Position numbers and translations under genes: made by a program
Part shown: positions 45,481 through 57,977 of the stretch, in pieces
Numbering within the stretch: position 1 is the first letter of the stretch
How the letters are laid out: the number at the start of each line of letters is the position of its first letter
Notes under the pieces: generated by a model
Database searches by the model: none
Told to the model about the DNA's origin: nothing
What the model saw: only the letters and a program-made list of their open reading frames with translations
Source of the DNA: Elymus sibiricus
Taxonomy: Eukaryota > Streptophyta > Magnoliopsida > Poales > Poaceae
Length of the DNA: 64,000 nucleotides
Direction: 5' to 3'
NCBI GenBank assembly: GCA_039707655.1
Contig: CM077671.1
Span: 304,668,509 to 304,732,508 of the forward strand

Positions 45481-47440
45481 CCATAAAAAAAGAGTTCCGA
45501 TACATGTGACTATACAATTCAGGCTAACTATAGTACAGGAAACCATGCCAGGGTGCATACATTTTTTTAGGGTAGCAAGAAAACGCACTCCAGATATCAG
45601 GTATTTTCTAGCTAGGACACGGTTCAAAATAACTTATTTCTTTTTTGAGGGATATTCAAACACACTCAAAGTAGTACTAGCGATCTATGGGTGTTCCTAT
45701 TTGGCGCGCGGGTCGCGTGCACTCACCGACCTCCCGATCCAGTCTATGGGCTGACCCATTTGTGGTTTATTCCCCATCGGTTTGGAATGGTTCTACAATC
45801 TTACCCGAACAAGCTTTTTCATATTTTTGTTTTTTTGCTACCTTTTCCTTTTCCAATACGTTTCTTTTTCGTTTATGCGTTCCTTTCTATTTTTTCTTTT
45901 TCCTTCTTTTCTTTTCTTATGTTTTAATTTTTTTATGAGACTCTTTCAAATTTTGAAACATTTTCGAATCCATGATCATTTTTTTAAAATTCGTGAACTT
46001 GTTTTTAAATCATGAACAATTTCAAGTTGGTGAACATATTTAAAAATTCATGAACAATTTTTTAAATCACGATTTTTTGTCGAATTCGTGAAGTTTTTTT
46101 ACTGATTCAAGAACATTTTTTGAAACTCATGAACAATTTTTGAATCGACAAACATTTTTCGATATTGGGAACAATTTTTTAAATTCATGAAGAATTTCTG
46201 ATTTTTTTACGAATATCATGTCAAAAATGTGTGACCATTTTTAGAATTCATGAACATGTTTTCAATCAAGGAATTTTTTTGAACAGATGAAGTTTTTTTG
46301 GTATTTTTGGGAACAATTTAGATATTCGTGAAGTTTTTTCCTTTTTTTCCTTTTTAATATATATGGACATTTTTTGAATTAGCTATTTTTTTTCAAATTC
46401 ATGAACATGGTTTTAATACACGAATTGTTTTTAAAATCGTGAATGTGTTTTCGAAATTGCGAATATATTTTTAGTCTTTGAACATTTTAGGATTATCCTG
46501 AACATTTTTTCAAAAATATGAACATTTTTCTAAATCACGATCATTTTATGTTCCTTGAACATGTTTTCAAAATTCGTATTTATTTTTAAATTGGAATATT
46601 TTAAAATTTCCAAATTCTAAGAAAAATCTAAAACTAAGAACAAAAAACCCGGAAGCCGTCCTTCCCCGCGCATGGGCCGGCCCAAGAAGGCGTGCTGGGG
46701 GCGCGAGCGTGTGCGCTTTGTCTCCCCCAGCGTGCCACGCGCTGTATAAGAGCGCCCGCGATCCATAACCTATGTGATGGCTCGCTATAAGCGATACAAA
46801 CCTAGTTTGTGGTCTGCGACCGGTTGCAAGGGTGGTTGCATGAGTGGCCAGACGGACTGGCCCAAGACGCAGTGGTCCAATCGAAACGAGGAACGTAGGT
46901 GGAGGCATTCCCTATTCATCGCCTGTAGAGCCGTTTACTTCCTTACTCGTACAGGACACACAAGTCCCTTCACTTTGTTTTTAAGCGGACCGTCCCAAAC
47001 TAGCATTTTTTCTTGCACCGGTTTTAGGAGCCTTCTAGAAGGTCCATAATTTTTTCAGGGTTATATTATTTTGGTTCGTTCGGGGCCGAAGTTTTCTTGA
47101 AGTTTTAGTTCTTTTACCTTTTAAAAAATGCTGATATTTTTCAAGTTCATCAACATATTTTGAATCAACGTTTTTTTTTTCAATTTGTGAACATGTTTTT
47201 TCAAGTTCATGTTTTTTCCCCAAATTCGTAATATATTTTTAATTTGTGATCTTTCTTTTCAAATTTTGATTTTTTCTTTTCGAATTTTTCAATTAATGTT
47301 TTTTCAAATCCACAAGTTTTCTCTTAAAATTCATGAACTTTCTATAAAAAAATCTAATTCGTAAACCTTTCCAAAAGTCAGTGACCAATGGTCAAAGGTT
47401 AAGAATCAACAGTCAATGGTCAGTGTTCAAACTATAGCTG
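45481..47440. repeat. AT-rich TTCATGAACATTTTT repeat region with GC-rich islands
   Basis: From about 45950 to 46620 and again at 47120-47350, degenerate copies of TTCATGAACATTTTTT recur every 20-35 bp. A pyrimidine-rich tract (45830-45960) precedes them. A GC-rich island with the palindrome TGGGCCGGCCCA (46674-46685) lies between. This composition is common in Triticeae Mutator-like elements, but I see no transposase or clear terminal repeats. Confidence 0.4.
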
Positions 47441-48814
47441 ATCAAGTGGTCTCGTGGGCCGAGGCCCATCTAGCGCGTGCGTAAGCACGAGAAATCTTAA
47501 AAAGCGCTGTAAGTATTCCATAGGAAGTCTCGTAGGTGGATCCAAATGTTGGGCGAAGCTGCAACGCAAGGCACGAGCTCTACGGGCCCACGAGGCATGT
47601 TATGCGAAAGAGCTAGTGTGCCATGCTGTTCTAAAAAAAACTAGTGTGGCCATGGATGTTGGATGGGGGAACTATTCTGAACATGTGATTTTTTTGAAAA
47701 AATATCTTCGCATTTAGAGAAGCTTTAGGTAGAAGGTGACAAGAAAAGAACTGTGTAGGATGGGTCAACTTTGCATTGAAGATTCTTTTGGGTCAAACTT
47801 GTTTAGAAAACTTGGGGCATGTGTGGCGTGGACGATGACGCATGCATAATGCTTGTGAATCCAGAAGCGCGTCGCATAATCTGATAAGTTCAGCTGGGGC
47901 AGGCAAAAAGGAGGCGTCCTAAATAGAAGACAATGATGATATCGACAACAATGACATAAGAGTGTGATGGTGAAGATGACCGACTTTTGCGCGCGAAAAC
48001 ACGTGGCGCAACCCGGAGGGCTTTCGCGCTTCAACAAGCCAATGACACGGGTTGATTGAAGACGGAACGCATGAGAGCTTTAAGACAACGAACACGAGGA
48101 TGAGCTAATCATTTACCATAGAGTCATGTTGAAGGTGGCTGATGGAGGACTATGCCGTAAGATGTCAAAGATTCAAAGCTTATTTTAGTGAAAGAAAAGC
48201 AAGGACATGTTCTCACTAGAGCTTAGTCATCCAGGGGATACGTGAAACTCGACATCGGCCAACAATGATATGCGGTTCTTATAGTAGGGGTGGAGGAGGT
48301 GCAGATTCACGACACAACACACTCATCCAGGACAACAGAAGGCTTGATGCGGTGAAAGCAGCAAGGCGTACGATTAGGACGGAGGACGGAACACAACGAT
48401 AAACTAAGACACTGGTGTTCATGCACGGGATCGGACAAAAGTGTGTATAGGTTGTTGAAGCAGTGTTGGTGAGTATCTGGTTCATGTTGGTGACTAGATT
48501 TGTCGAGTTTCATGTATAAAATGGATGAGAGTTGACTACAAAGAATCTGAGAAGGTAGAGAAAAGTCTGAACGTCAAAAATATCGAGAATACATGACTAT
48601 ATCTATGGGGTTCAGTGCACATGGCAAAGTACGGATGACTAATATAGAAAGAGGCAGAGTGCTACTAGTGGGACATGCAAAAGGCTATCTAAAAACAAGA
48701 TTATTGGAATGCAAATTTGAGGTGTGACTAAAGGGCAACACAAGATTTCTTTAACTTCAGACATGTATCAACAATAGTGATGATGATGAATTCAAAAAAT
48801 CTTATATGTGGTAT
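47441..48814. other. unclassified intergenic sequence
   Basis: Only short ORFs without motifs occur on either strand. No LTR ends, tandem repeat or RNA gene is recognised. Confidence 0.35.
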
Positions 48815-50306
48815 TGATACGACTCAAACATATATATATAACTTTTAATTATTTCATGCTATGTTTATATCATTTTGGCATCAATTTTTATTATTTTTTA
48901 GGACTAACCTATTAACTAAGTGCCTAGTGCCACTTGTTGTTTTCTGCATGTTTTTGGGCTTACATGAAAATCAATTTATGGGGATCCAAAAATCGCGAAA
49001 AATTCATAAAATATTTTGAGTCGAAAGCTTCCAAGGGATTCATGCTGCCATGGGAATGGCAGCCTGCTGAACCCGCATGGGGCACACAAGCCTCCATTCT
49101 ACCGCCCATGGACACCTATATTTTTCACTCGGTCCAAAAACCCTAACCATTGAGTTTTTTTCTTCTGTTTTCGCGGTCGCACCTCTCCGTTCTGTGGTGA
49201 TCCAATCTGGAGGCCTTTCCGGTACTATGTCAGAGGGGGAAATCATCACGGTGGCCATCTCCATCAACTTGAAGGTCACCATGATCGCTCATGAGTATTT
49301 TCCTTTGGACTATGGGTCCATAGTAGCTTAGACTCTTTTCTCCCCCTTGCTTCTAAACACAAAGATCAGATGAGTCGCCCTACATGATTGTGATCCATCC
49401 GATGTAATATTATAGTGTGTTTTTCTGCGATGTGATGGATTGCCACGTTATGATCGGATATATTCATGAAATCTTTTGAGATCAATTTGTTTCTTTGATG
49501 CATAATTCTTATTCATATATGCTTTTCAATCTATTTGTCCTTTTTGGCCAAGTTTGATGGTCTCCAAGAGGGAGTTGTGTATGATAAATGAGTTCAATCT
49601 TGCAAGTAATCTAACATAGTGGTAAAAAGGCGAAAAACTTGTATTGTGTTTGTCACTAGGGATAAAACGATTGTTGTATAGTTGTCATTTGAACGCAGGG
49701 TGAAAACAATATATCATCTACTTCATGTCATCATACTTAACATAACACTCTTTTTTTATTACTCAGTACTTTAAGATACATGCTGGATAGCAGTCTTGGG
49801 TGGAGTACTAGCTATAGATGCGGTTGGATAACATTATATTGATGTTTGCACGTGATGCTCCTATGTAGTTATGCCATATATAATCATAGCCATAGAAGCT
49901 GCAATTTAGTAGATACGCAACTTTAATTTATTTACCACACCACGCTACTTTTGGAGAAAAACCATGTGTGTATCTATGGATCGTGGTCCATTCTGTTTCC
50001 TAATTTTTCCAACCTCGATCAACACACTCTTACAATTCATTGTTTTTTACTTTTTCGTTGCGGTGACTCTTTCATACACACTTGTGCTTAATCCTTATGA
50101 CCAACAAGGCTAGTGAGATTGAGAATCTCACTAGTTTTGTTGGGGGCCAAGGCTGTTTGTATTTGTCTATGTAGGTAATTATTGTTGGCTTCTTAGTAAA
50201 TTCCTACTGGTTCGATAAACTTAAGGCCATATACTCCGATGGAAAATTGTTGCTTGCTACAAATCCTTACACTTACGGCTCCAACTCCTTCCAAGTTGAG
50301 AAGAGA
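48815..50306 (+). repeat. diverged Athila-like LTR
   Basis: It starts TGATACGACTCAAACATATA and keeps the landmarks of the A and B LTRs in order: ACTAACCTATTAACTAAGTG, TTTTCTGCATG, GTCAGAGGGGGAAATCATCA, CATGCTGGATAGC and GGTTCGATAAACTT. The 3' end is approximate. No primer site follows, so it is an old, probably solo or truncated, LTR. Confidence 0.7.
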
Positions 50307-51474
50307 TAAATATCCAAATGCGAGTTGTTCACTCTCATGCATATTAGAGAAGGAGAAATCATGGTGACGATACATCAGTGTTGTTGGATATGGTGACCCG
50401 GCGATCGATGTTTGATGACTTTGGCACAAATACAATTGAGAAATAACTTATTTTTTGTGAGAGGATTGATGGTGATCGAGAAGAAAAAAGGGAGTATAGT
50501 TGCAAAAATCCAATTTGGCTCTGAGAAACACATGCTCCTACGCGTGAAAATGATTTTTGAAATGCCAAAAAAAATCACAACAAATTTTTGATGTACTCAT
50601 AGTCACATCCAAATGCTACCTGCAAAGTTTTAGGCAAAAGGGTTAAACATTTTGGCATGTGCAAACAAAAAAAAATTGTACACAAAATGTTATCCCAAAA
50701 TGCCACCCCAAATTCATGGAGGCATATGATGTCAAGAAAGTTGCAGCGAAGCTCATGATTAATGATTAAAGTCCACGGTACACGAAGGTTCATGCCTTGT
50801 GGCTTCAAGAGGGTGAGAACATATTTATTGAGATGACGTGTTTAATATGTGTATGTGTTACACAACAATTCAACTTGTAATTAGCGGTGGTTTAAACCCG
50901 TACATATTATATAAAAACATCCCAGGGTAGCCAAAGCAGACAAAACATAAGCTTGTAGGTTATAAAGAGATCACGCGAGAGATGGTCGAGATTCCCATGG
51001 CAGGGGTGGTCGGATCATACATGACGGGTGGTTGGAGATGCTATCTGATGATCTCGACGAGCTTATCATCGATTATCCTATGTTGATTTAGGGTGTCTCC
51101 AAAGGAGACCTTAAATCTCCACTATATTTCCGAATTGTGGTGTCCGGTGTGCCAACTTTTGTCATCCAATGGGACCCCTATCGGTCCGCAAAGTGGTCTG
51201 GATGTGCATTTTCCTGCAAACCGAAACTAAACTGGGTGAGCTATGCAAGATTTCGGACATGCAATTGACCAACAAAAAGCCCCCATGTGGTTTTCCTCTC
51301 TTTTCTCTATCTTCACATGCATGGCCCCCCTTTCCTCTATGTCCTCCCAAGTGGACACCACACCATAATAGCCCACCATATGCAAGGCCCCCCTCTACTC
51401 TCTCTCCTCCCAACCGTACTAATTTATGAATAGCGGTGGATAGCTCCCTCCTGCAACTTGTTCGTGGACCACGT
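50307..51474. other. unclassified sequence between two LTRs
   Basis: The first 600 bp is AT-rich without ORFs. The part 51060-51470 is GC-richer and contains GGTGTCTCCAAAGGAGACC, a small palindrome. No gene is recognised. Confidence 0.3.
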
Positions 51475-53015
51475 TGATACGTACCCAACGTATCTATAAT
51501 TTTTGATGGTTTCATGTTATTATATTATCACTTTTGTATAATTTAGATGTCATTTTATATTTTTTATGGACTAACCTATTAATTTGGTGCCCATTGCCAG
51601 TTCATGTTTTTTGCATGTTTTTGATTTCACAAAAATATTATACCTACCAAAGTCCAAACACGATGAAAGTTCACGAGGATTTTTTCTGGAATATATGTGA
51701 CACTAGAAGCTCCGGGAGGTGGCAAGAAGAGCTGCCAGGGGCCCACATGCTCGAGGGGCGCGCTCCTAGGGGGTGGCACCACCGAGGCTTATGCCCCCTG
51801 GCCCTCTATTTGACCTATTTTCGGCTCCCATAAATGCCCCAATATCCAAAAACCTTGGAGCAGGACCCGAAACAATTTTATCGCCACTGCAAGCTTGTGT
51901 TCTTCTATGATCTAGTCCGGAGCCTTATTCTGGCAGTCTGCCGTAGGGGGTAATCATTGGGGAGGCCATCTTCATCAACCTTGTGGCCTCCATCATGATG
52001 TGTGAGTAGTTCCTACAGGACCTGTGGGTCCACATCAGTAGCTAGATGGATTTCTCTCTCTTTTGATCTTCAATACAATGATCTTCATTGAGATCTATCA
52101 AATGTAATATTCTTTGCGGTGCGTTTATTGTTATCCGATGAATTGTCACTGTATGATCAAAAATATTCATTAACTTATATGTGATCTTCCCTAAAATCTT
52201 TTATATGTAATTTCATAGCTATGTATGCTTTCTGATCTATTGATTCCTCTTTGGCCAATTTGGTGATTAGATCTTCAGAGGGAGTGGTGCATAGTAGTTG
52301 GTTCAATCTTTCTGTGACTCTGTCTAGTGAAAAAAGGGATACACACGCGTATTGTGTTGTTTCCACTAGGGGAAAATGGAGGGGTTTGATCATATTGTTT
52401 GATCTCTTCATTTCTACATTATGTCATCATACTTATTGCGTTACTCCGTTTTATGAACTTAATACTTCGACATGCATGTTGGATAGCGGTCTTCGGGTGT
52501 AGTAGTAGTAGGCGTTAGTAAGTTTACCGGTCTAGTTTTCACGGACGTAATGCATATATTAGATTATGCTATGGATGATCATCATAATTATTCGCCATTC
52601 GCTCAAAATCCCTACAGTATTTTGTCTACGCAGTGTTGCTATGCTTTCGAGAGAGATGCCACTAGTGAACCTATGGCCCCTGGGTCTATTTTCTCATTAA
52701 TACAAACTTGCTACAATTGTTATTTTATTTACCCTTTTATTTATTCTATTATTTATTATCCTGCAAACTATTATCATACCATTATTTGTTTTAACCTTGC
52801 AACTAGCGAGAAACAAGGGGATTGCCAATCCTCTTGCCTTTTGTTGGGTGCAAGCATCTATTATAGTTGTGTGTAGGTGCTGCTAACGTTGTTAGTACGG
52901 TGCCTCCTACTGGCTCGATTAAACCTTGGTTTTTAACTAAGGGAAGTACTTTCTACTGCTGTGCTACATCACCCTTCCTCATTGGGGAAATCCAACAACT
53001 CCCCAGGGAGTAGTA
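51475..53015 (+). repeat. Athila-like 5' LTR (element C)
   Basis: It starts TGATACGTACCCAACGTATC and ends near GGGAGTAGTA, about 1,541 bp. A primer site follows, so this is a 5' LTR. CATGTTGGATAGCGGTCTTC and GGCTCGATTAAACC landmarks match element A. Most of its internal region is missing. Confidence 0.75.
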
Positions 53016-53025
53016 GAAGAATTTT

Positions 53026-53043
53026 TGGTGCCGTTGTCGGGGA
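53026..53043 (+). promoter_or_regulatory. Element C primer-binding site (tRNA-Asp)
   Basis: TGGTGCCGTTGTCGGGGA matches the tRNA-Asp complement at 16 of 18 positions and lies 10 bp after the LTR. Confidence 0.75.
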
Positions 53044-53048
53044 GTCAT

Positions 53049-54576
53049 TGATAATCCCCAAGTGCAAGGAATCATCATAGCACTTCCAAAGATGGAAGTG
53101 ACAATATGGAGTGTCGAACCCACAAGGAGATAAAGGTAAGATCAATATTCTCTCAAGTCCTATCTTCCATCGATACGACTCTACATACATCGAACGTTTG
53201 CTTCTATCTAGCAGCGAGAAATAAAACTACGTTGTGGATGTGAAGAGGATAGCTTTTCATGATATTGGAGAACTAAAATATGAAAAATAGTTGCTGCTCT
53301 AAATGGAGTTAGAATATATTACAATATATTACAAATAGCGAGTGTAAAATAATGATGGTATGGTGTGCGGAATCATCCTAGGCAATTGATAACAAGATCG
53401 GTAATCATTCTTGCAATTTTATATGAGGGGGAGGCATGAGCTAACATACTTTCCGTACTTGGATCATATGAACTTATGATTGGACCTCTAGCAAGCATCC
53501 ACAACTACTAGAAATCATTAAGGTAAACCCAACCATAGCATTAAACATCAAGTCCCCTTTACTCCCATACGCAACAATCCCCTTACTCGGTTGTGAGCTT
53601 CTGTCACTCTAGCCCCCCACTGTAAGCAAATCATGAACGTATTGCAACACTCTACAGTGAGAATTCCCTCACGTGTGCGCGGCACAGAGGGCACCATAGG
53701 ACAGCACCAAAATAAAACATACACTCAAACCAATCAAGATCATCAATCAACCCAAAGGACAACATAAATCTACTCAAACATCATAGGATGGCAACACATC
53801 ATTGAATAATAATATGTGGCATGAAACACCATGTTCAAGTAGGGGATTACAGCAGGGTGTGGGAGAGTGGACCGCCATAGATAGATGAGGGAAGGTGATG
53901 GAGACGGTGATGTTGGTGAAGACGATCACCGCGGCGATGGTTCCCCCGGCGGCACTCCGGCGCCACTGGAAGAGAGGGGGAGAGAGTCTCCCCCCTTAGG
54001 CTTCCTCCTCCATGGCCTCTCCCAAGATGGGGAGAGGTTCTCCCCTCTGGTCCTTGGCCTCCATGGCTCCCGGAGGGGCGAGAGCCCCTCCGAGATTGGA
54101 TCTCTCTCTTTGTTTCTCTCCTGTTTTCGCTCTTGTTTTTTCTCCAGATTGGTTTTTCATCGATACAAAGAGCTGCGACAACGAGGCAGAGAGTCTCTCC
54201 TGATTTTTGAGGGTTTCTCTATTTATAGGATTTTTTTAGCGTTGGAATCACGCAAAGAGGAGTTACGAGTGGGCCATGAGCCATCAGGGCCCTGTTGGCT
54301 TGTGACCAACAGAGGGCCCCCCTACAGTGGTTCTTCTCTCCAATGTTGCTCATATGTTCTCGAAAAATTCACCAAAAACTTTTGGGAAATTCTGAGAACT
54401 TTCATTTTCTGCACAAAAAAACGACACCACGGTAATTTTGTTGAAAATAGCGTTAGTCCGGGTTAGTTCTAATTAAATCATAAAAAGTGCATCAAACCCA
54501 TATAAAAAAGTATTGTAAACATAGGCGAATATGGCATGAATACTTCATAAATTATTGATACGTTGGAGATGTATCA
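53049..54576 (-). repeat. Athila-like 3' LTR, minus strand (element D)
   Basis: On the minus strand it starts TGATACATCTCCAACGTATC (from 54576) and ends GGGGATTATCA at 53049; 1,528 bp. The polypurine tract complement (GCATCCCCAAGCTTAATTCC) directly follows at 54577, so it is the 3' LTR. The minus-strand TATA box TATAAATA is at 54220-54227, with a GC palindrome (54288-54320) upstream. GTCAT (53044-53048) is the likely target duplication, five bases after the element C primer site. The ORF at 53885-54466 lies in the LTR and is not a gene. Confidence 0.8.
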
Positions 54577-55603
54577 GCATCCCCAAGCTTAATTCCTGCT
54601 CGTCCTCGAGTAGGTAAATGATAAAAGAAATAATTTATGAAGTGTGAATGCTAGCATAGTATATAAGTTTGATCAATGTTACTTCCAATCACTTTTTCTA
54701 GCATCATAAACAACAACTCTTTTCTCATAAAACTTCTCATGATCAAGTAGCAAGCTATTCACATGTTAAAGTATAAACTGTAAACTTTCTTGAAAACTAG
54801 CAAACTATGTTTTCAGTCATCAAATAATTACAATTCATCTTATTTTCAGGAAGGGTCTATGTAAGAGCTTTGATTTAGCAAATTCCCCATAGTCAACTAT
54901 CATTTAGTCTTCCATGATTGCTAACACTCAAAGCATATTTTTAGAACAAGCAGTTTCAATGAAACACATAGGAAGATAGGGGCTTAATATTCCGCCTCCC
55001 AACTTATTTATCTCAGGGATAATGTCAACAATAATGAATCATAATCACCTATATCCAACTGGATATATGTGCCTGGATCTTTCCCCACCACATGATGCTT
55101 GCCAACTAAAGAATTAATAGATTGGAATAAGGATGAACATTATTGACTCTTGCATAAAAGTAAATATAGAAAAGTAAATACATAAAAGTAAAAGATAGGC
55201 CCTTCGCAGAGGGAAGCAGAGGTTATCATGCGCTTTTTATTTTTGGATGTGCAATCTCTTGAGAAGGAACGTCACTTTATATTGCCCCTTGTGATGGCAA
55301 CCTTTATTATGCAATCCATCGCTTTTATTTCTTCACCATCACAAGTTCGTACAAAGCTTATTTTCCCATCCAATAAAAGATCATACATATTTAGGAGAAA
55401 TTTTTATTGCTTTTTGCACCGATGACAACTTACTTGAAGGATCTTATTCAATCCATAGGTAGATATGGTGGACTCTCATGGCAAGAAACTTGGTTTAGGG
55501 GTTTTTGGATGCACAAGTAGTATCTCTACTTAGTATGATTTTTTGGCTAGCAAAAGATCCTAAGCAAGCACCACATGTAAGAGGATCCATGACAATATAA
55601 CTT
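54577..55603 (-). mobile_element. Element D 3' internal region, truncated
   Basis: It is homologous to 12760-13775 in the same orientation. Homology stops sharply after ATAACTT (55603 and about 13775), which places the truncation at 55603/55604. No ORF is present. Confidence 0.7.
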
Positions 55604-56207
55604 AGGGATTTCTATTCTTGTGCCCCTGGTTCCTTAGTTGTACTCATTCATCCCCACGTCCTTAACTTTTGCTCACTTTTCCCCACTACCTAGTCCGAAA
55701 CCCCCACGAATGTTCACAACGGAGGATGCCGTCGGGTCAATGGTTTGACCATTAACTGCTGACGAGTGGGGCCGCGCTGGACTGTGTCGCCCGTTGGACC
55801 TGCCAAGTGGGGCCGTGTTGAAGGGTGGCTCTGGTTGGACCGTTGAGCCGTGATTTCGTTGGACTGTTGGGCCGTTGCATGAAACGCCTGCATGCATGCA
55901 CTGATGCACGCCGCCACGATAAGCCTGCTATGCATGCGCGGCATGATCCAGCTAGCCTGCCTGCATGCGCCGATGCGCGCCGCCATGATTGCTCACTGAC
56001 GAAGCCTTCCTGTGAGCCGCCACGGGCGCAGAGACGGTCGCTACTGCTGGTTCGTCTCTTCTCGCACGTGTCTCCTCGATCGATTCATACTAGTTCACAT
56101 CGTTTCAGCCTTTAACATCCGCAACATCAATTCAGCGTAGTAATTTAAGTCTAGGGCATACCGATCGCCGCGCGGCGTTTGAACATAGTAACATGCGGCC
56201 GATGCCC
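55604..56207. other. upstream flank of the orphan gene
   Basis: It starts AGGGATTTCTATTCTTGTGC, which looks like a transposon-derived repeat edge, then becomes GC-rich with many CATGCATGC motifs around 55890-55980. No ORF with motifs is present. The last part may be promoter. Confidence 0.35.
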
Positions 56208-56217
56208 TTATTTAAAC
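56208..56217 (+). promoter_or_regulatory. TATA-like box of the orphan gene
   Basis: TTATTTAAAC, followed by a C-rich CCACCCACCCCTCC stretch typical of plant start regions, lies 95 bp upstream of the ATG at 56312. Confidence 0.45.
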
Positions 56218-56311
56218 CACCCACCCCTCCAACTATTATCCACACATCCATTTGCACCGCTCCCCTTCTCTTCTTCCCCCAGATCCAGAGCGCTCTCCAA
56301 GCTAGGTGAAG

Positions 56312-56716
56312 ATGGAGTACTACGGCCCCACCTTCCAGATGCCACCAGTCAGGCCGGAGATGCGGTACCCCCCCGACGTCGTCATGGAGAAAACACTCTG
56401 CGTGTGGACAATCTCACGCTGGAGGACTGGCTTGGATTTGGCCGAGTGGTTCCTCCGTGCGGGCTCGCCGGTGATGTTCCGACTGGAGGAACTGCGTCCA
56501 AACTCCAGCTCTCCGCCGTCAGGGCTCATCGTCAACTTCCACAACAGGTTTGATGCGTTCCACCTGCTCGGCAAGGTGTTTTGGTGTGGGTGCGAGCTCA
56601 TCGCATTCACAACCTACAACATCTTCACGGATGTCGATAGGATCTTCTCCAACTGTAACGTCATCCACAGCCTCCCCTACCACCTCGGCGAGAACGACAG
56701 GGAGGTGGAGCATTGA
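56312..56716 (+). CDS. intact 134-residue protein of unknown function
   Basis: This single-exon frame runs from ATG 56312 to TGA 56714-56716, with GC-rich third positions unlike the AT-rich surroundings. It is the only clearly undamaged gene-like ORF outside element B. I chose this ATG because the in-frame codon just upstream (GTG) is not a plant start and a TATA box lies 95 bp away. The protein begins MEYYGPTFQMPPVRPEMRY. It has a possible compact core: GLDLAEWFLRAGSPVMFRLE, LIVNFHNRFDAFHLLGKVFW, CGCELIAFTTYNIF. No signal peptide or membrane segment is seen. I do not recognise the family; it may be a Triticeae-specific gene or a gene fragment carried by a transposon. The 3' UTR holds a strong hairpin. 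Confidence 0.5.
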   Translation: MEYYGPTFQMPPVRPEMRYPPDVVMEKTLCVWTISRWRTGLDLAEWFLRAGSPVMFRLEELRPNSSSPPSGLIVNFHNRFDAFHLLGKVFWCGCELIAFTTYNIFTDVDRIFSNCNVIHSLPYHLGENDREVEH

Positions 56717-56742
56717 AGAGGAGGCGCAGAGAAGCTTGTCTT

Positions 56743-56767
56743 GCCCTAGGGTGTTAGACCCTAGGGC
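56743..56767 (+). repeat. hairpin plus T run in 3' UTR of the orphan gene
   Basis: GCCCTAGGGT (56743-56752) and ACCCTAGGGC (56758-56767) pair perfectly around GTTAG, followed by TTTTTT. In a plant this is not a bacterial-type terminator; it could be a chance palindrome or a UTR structure. Confidence 0.7.
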
Positions 56768-57977
56768 TTTTTTATATATTTCTACGTTATGTCGTTGGGT
56801 GTAACATGAACTATTTACCTATGTCGTGTTATATAGTATTTTATGTAAGAATTATGTTATGCTTTCTACTTACCTTACCCTATTTATATATCTATGTTAT
56901 GCTTGCTACTTTTATTTGTTATTTTGTAGCCCATTCGGTGATATTTGTGTTTTGGTCCTATATTTTATGCGTTCCAAAGTTTTGGCACGCGCGGCTAATG
57001 GGCTATTTGAAGTGTCAAAAAGGAAAGGGTACCCAAAAGAAAACTAAAGCTAGAAAAATGAGCCATGTTGATGTTGAAAAGAAGAAGAAGGAAACAAAAT
57101 ATAATTTTTTTGAATTGTCGCCGGCGGGCTAGGGTTTGTCGCCGGCGGTCTAGTGTTCGTAGACCCTGCCGGGGTTGGAAGGGACAGGCTAGGCTTTGGA
57201 AGGGTGGAAGCTACTGTCCACGGGTTTCCACTTAAAGAAGGATGACGACCCGAACAGAGGTGGCTGACGACCGGGGCCCGTCGCGCATGCGCATTTACTT
57301 TGGGTTGTGTGGGTAGTTGGAAGGCCAGCATGCGTCCCCGAGGTGGACGAGGAGAAAGCACGTGCACGTCCGTTTGGTTGGTGGCCATATAAAAATTTCA
57401 GATTTCCATAATATTAGGCTCATTTTGAGTCTAACTGAGTTAAGATGCTTTGAGTCTCACGCCATATTTAATTCATGCTTTTAGTTTAACTGAGAAAGAG
57501 GGTGGTACATTTATTGCCTTGGAAATTGAATATGAGAGAATTATTCCATTGGCTAGTTAAAACTAGTGCCATCCACTTAGAATTCACCTTGGTTGATGAG
57601 ATTTCAGATTTGAGCCCTAGAAACCGGAAAGGAGGGAGTATATCCCTATATATTATGAATAGAAAGAAGCTTTTTTGAATAGTTTGTGGCCATTTTGCAC
57701 ACTGTAAACTAATTTTTGGTGGCCATATTTCAAATCAATCAGCAAAAAGGAAAACAGAATCAACGTGCACTCATTCTCTGTAGGTGCAATCAAATCAATA
57801 AGGAAAAAAAAGAACCAGCGCGTGCACCATTTCGTAGGCCTCTTTTATCTTTGGGCCTTCGACAGTCAACGCTATGCGACAACCCAACCAGAGCTGGAGA
57901 GCCATCAGGGACATAGTTTAAGCAACCCAGAGAGCACATGGTCCACAAATTAAGCTTACACCGCAGTAATAACATCT
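56768..57977. other. intergenic sequence between orphan gene and GRF pseudogene
   Basis: An AT-rich 3' flank is followed by GC-richer sequence (57120-57390) with two CGCCGGCGG phrases, then AT-rich DNA. No motif-bearing ORF is present. A Stowaway-like terminus lies at 57625-57640. Confidence 0.35.
57625..57640. mobile_element. Stowaway-like terminal repeat (one end)
   Basis: GGAAAGGAGGGAGTA matches the inverted form of the Stowaway MITE end (CTCCCTCCGTTCC next to TA). The partner end was not found nearby, so this is a remnant or chance match. Confidence 0.25.

Noticed and set aside
41821..47440. Mutator-like element with long terminal inverted repeats
   Set aside because: Composition is suggestive but I could not pair the arms or find a target duplication or transposase.
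53885..54466. 193-codon plus-strand ORF
   Set aside because: It lies wholly within the minus-strand LTR of element D and is antisense to its promoter region.
56179..56553. 124-codon ORF overlapping the orphan gene
   Set aside because: It starts upstream of the TATA box, is in another frame, and has low-complexity sequence.
56743..56774. Hairpin followed by T run resembling a bacterial terminator
   Set aside because: The window is clearly plant nuclear DNA, so rho-independent termination does not apply.
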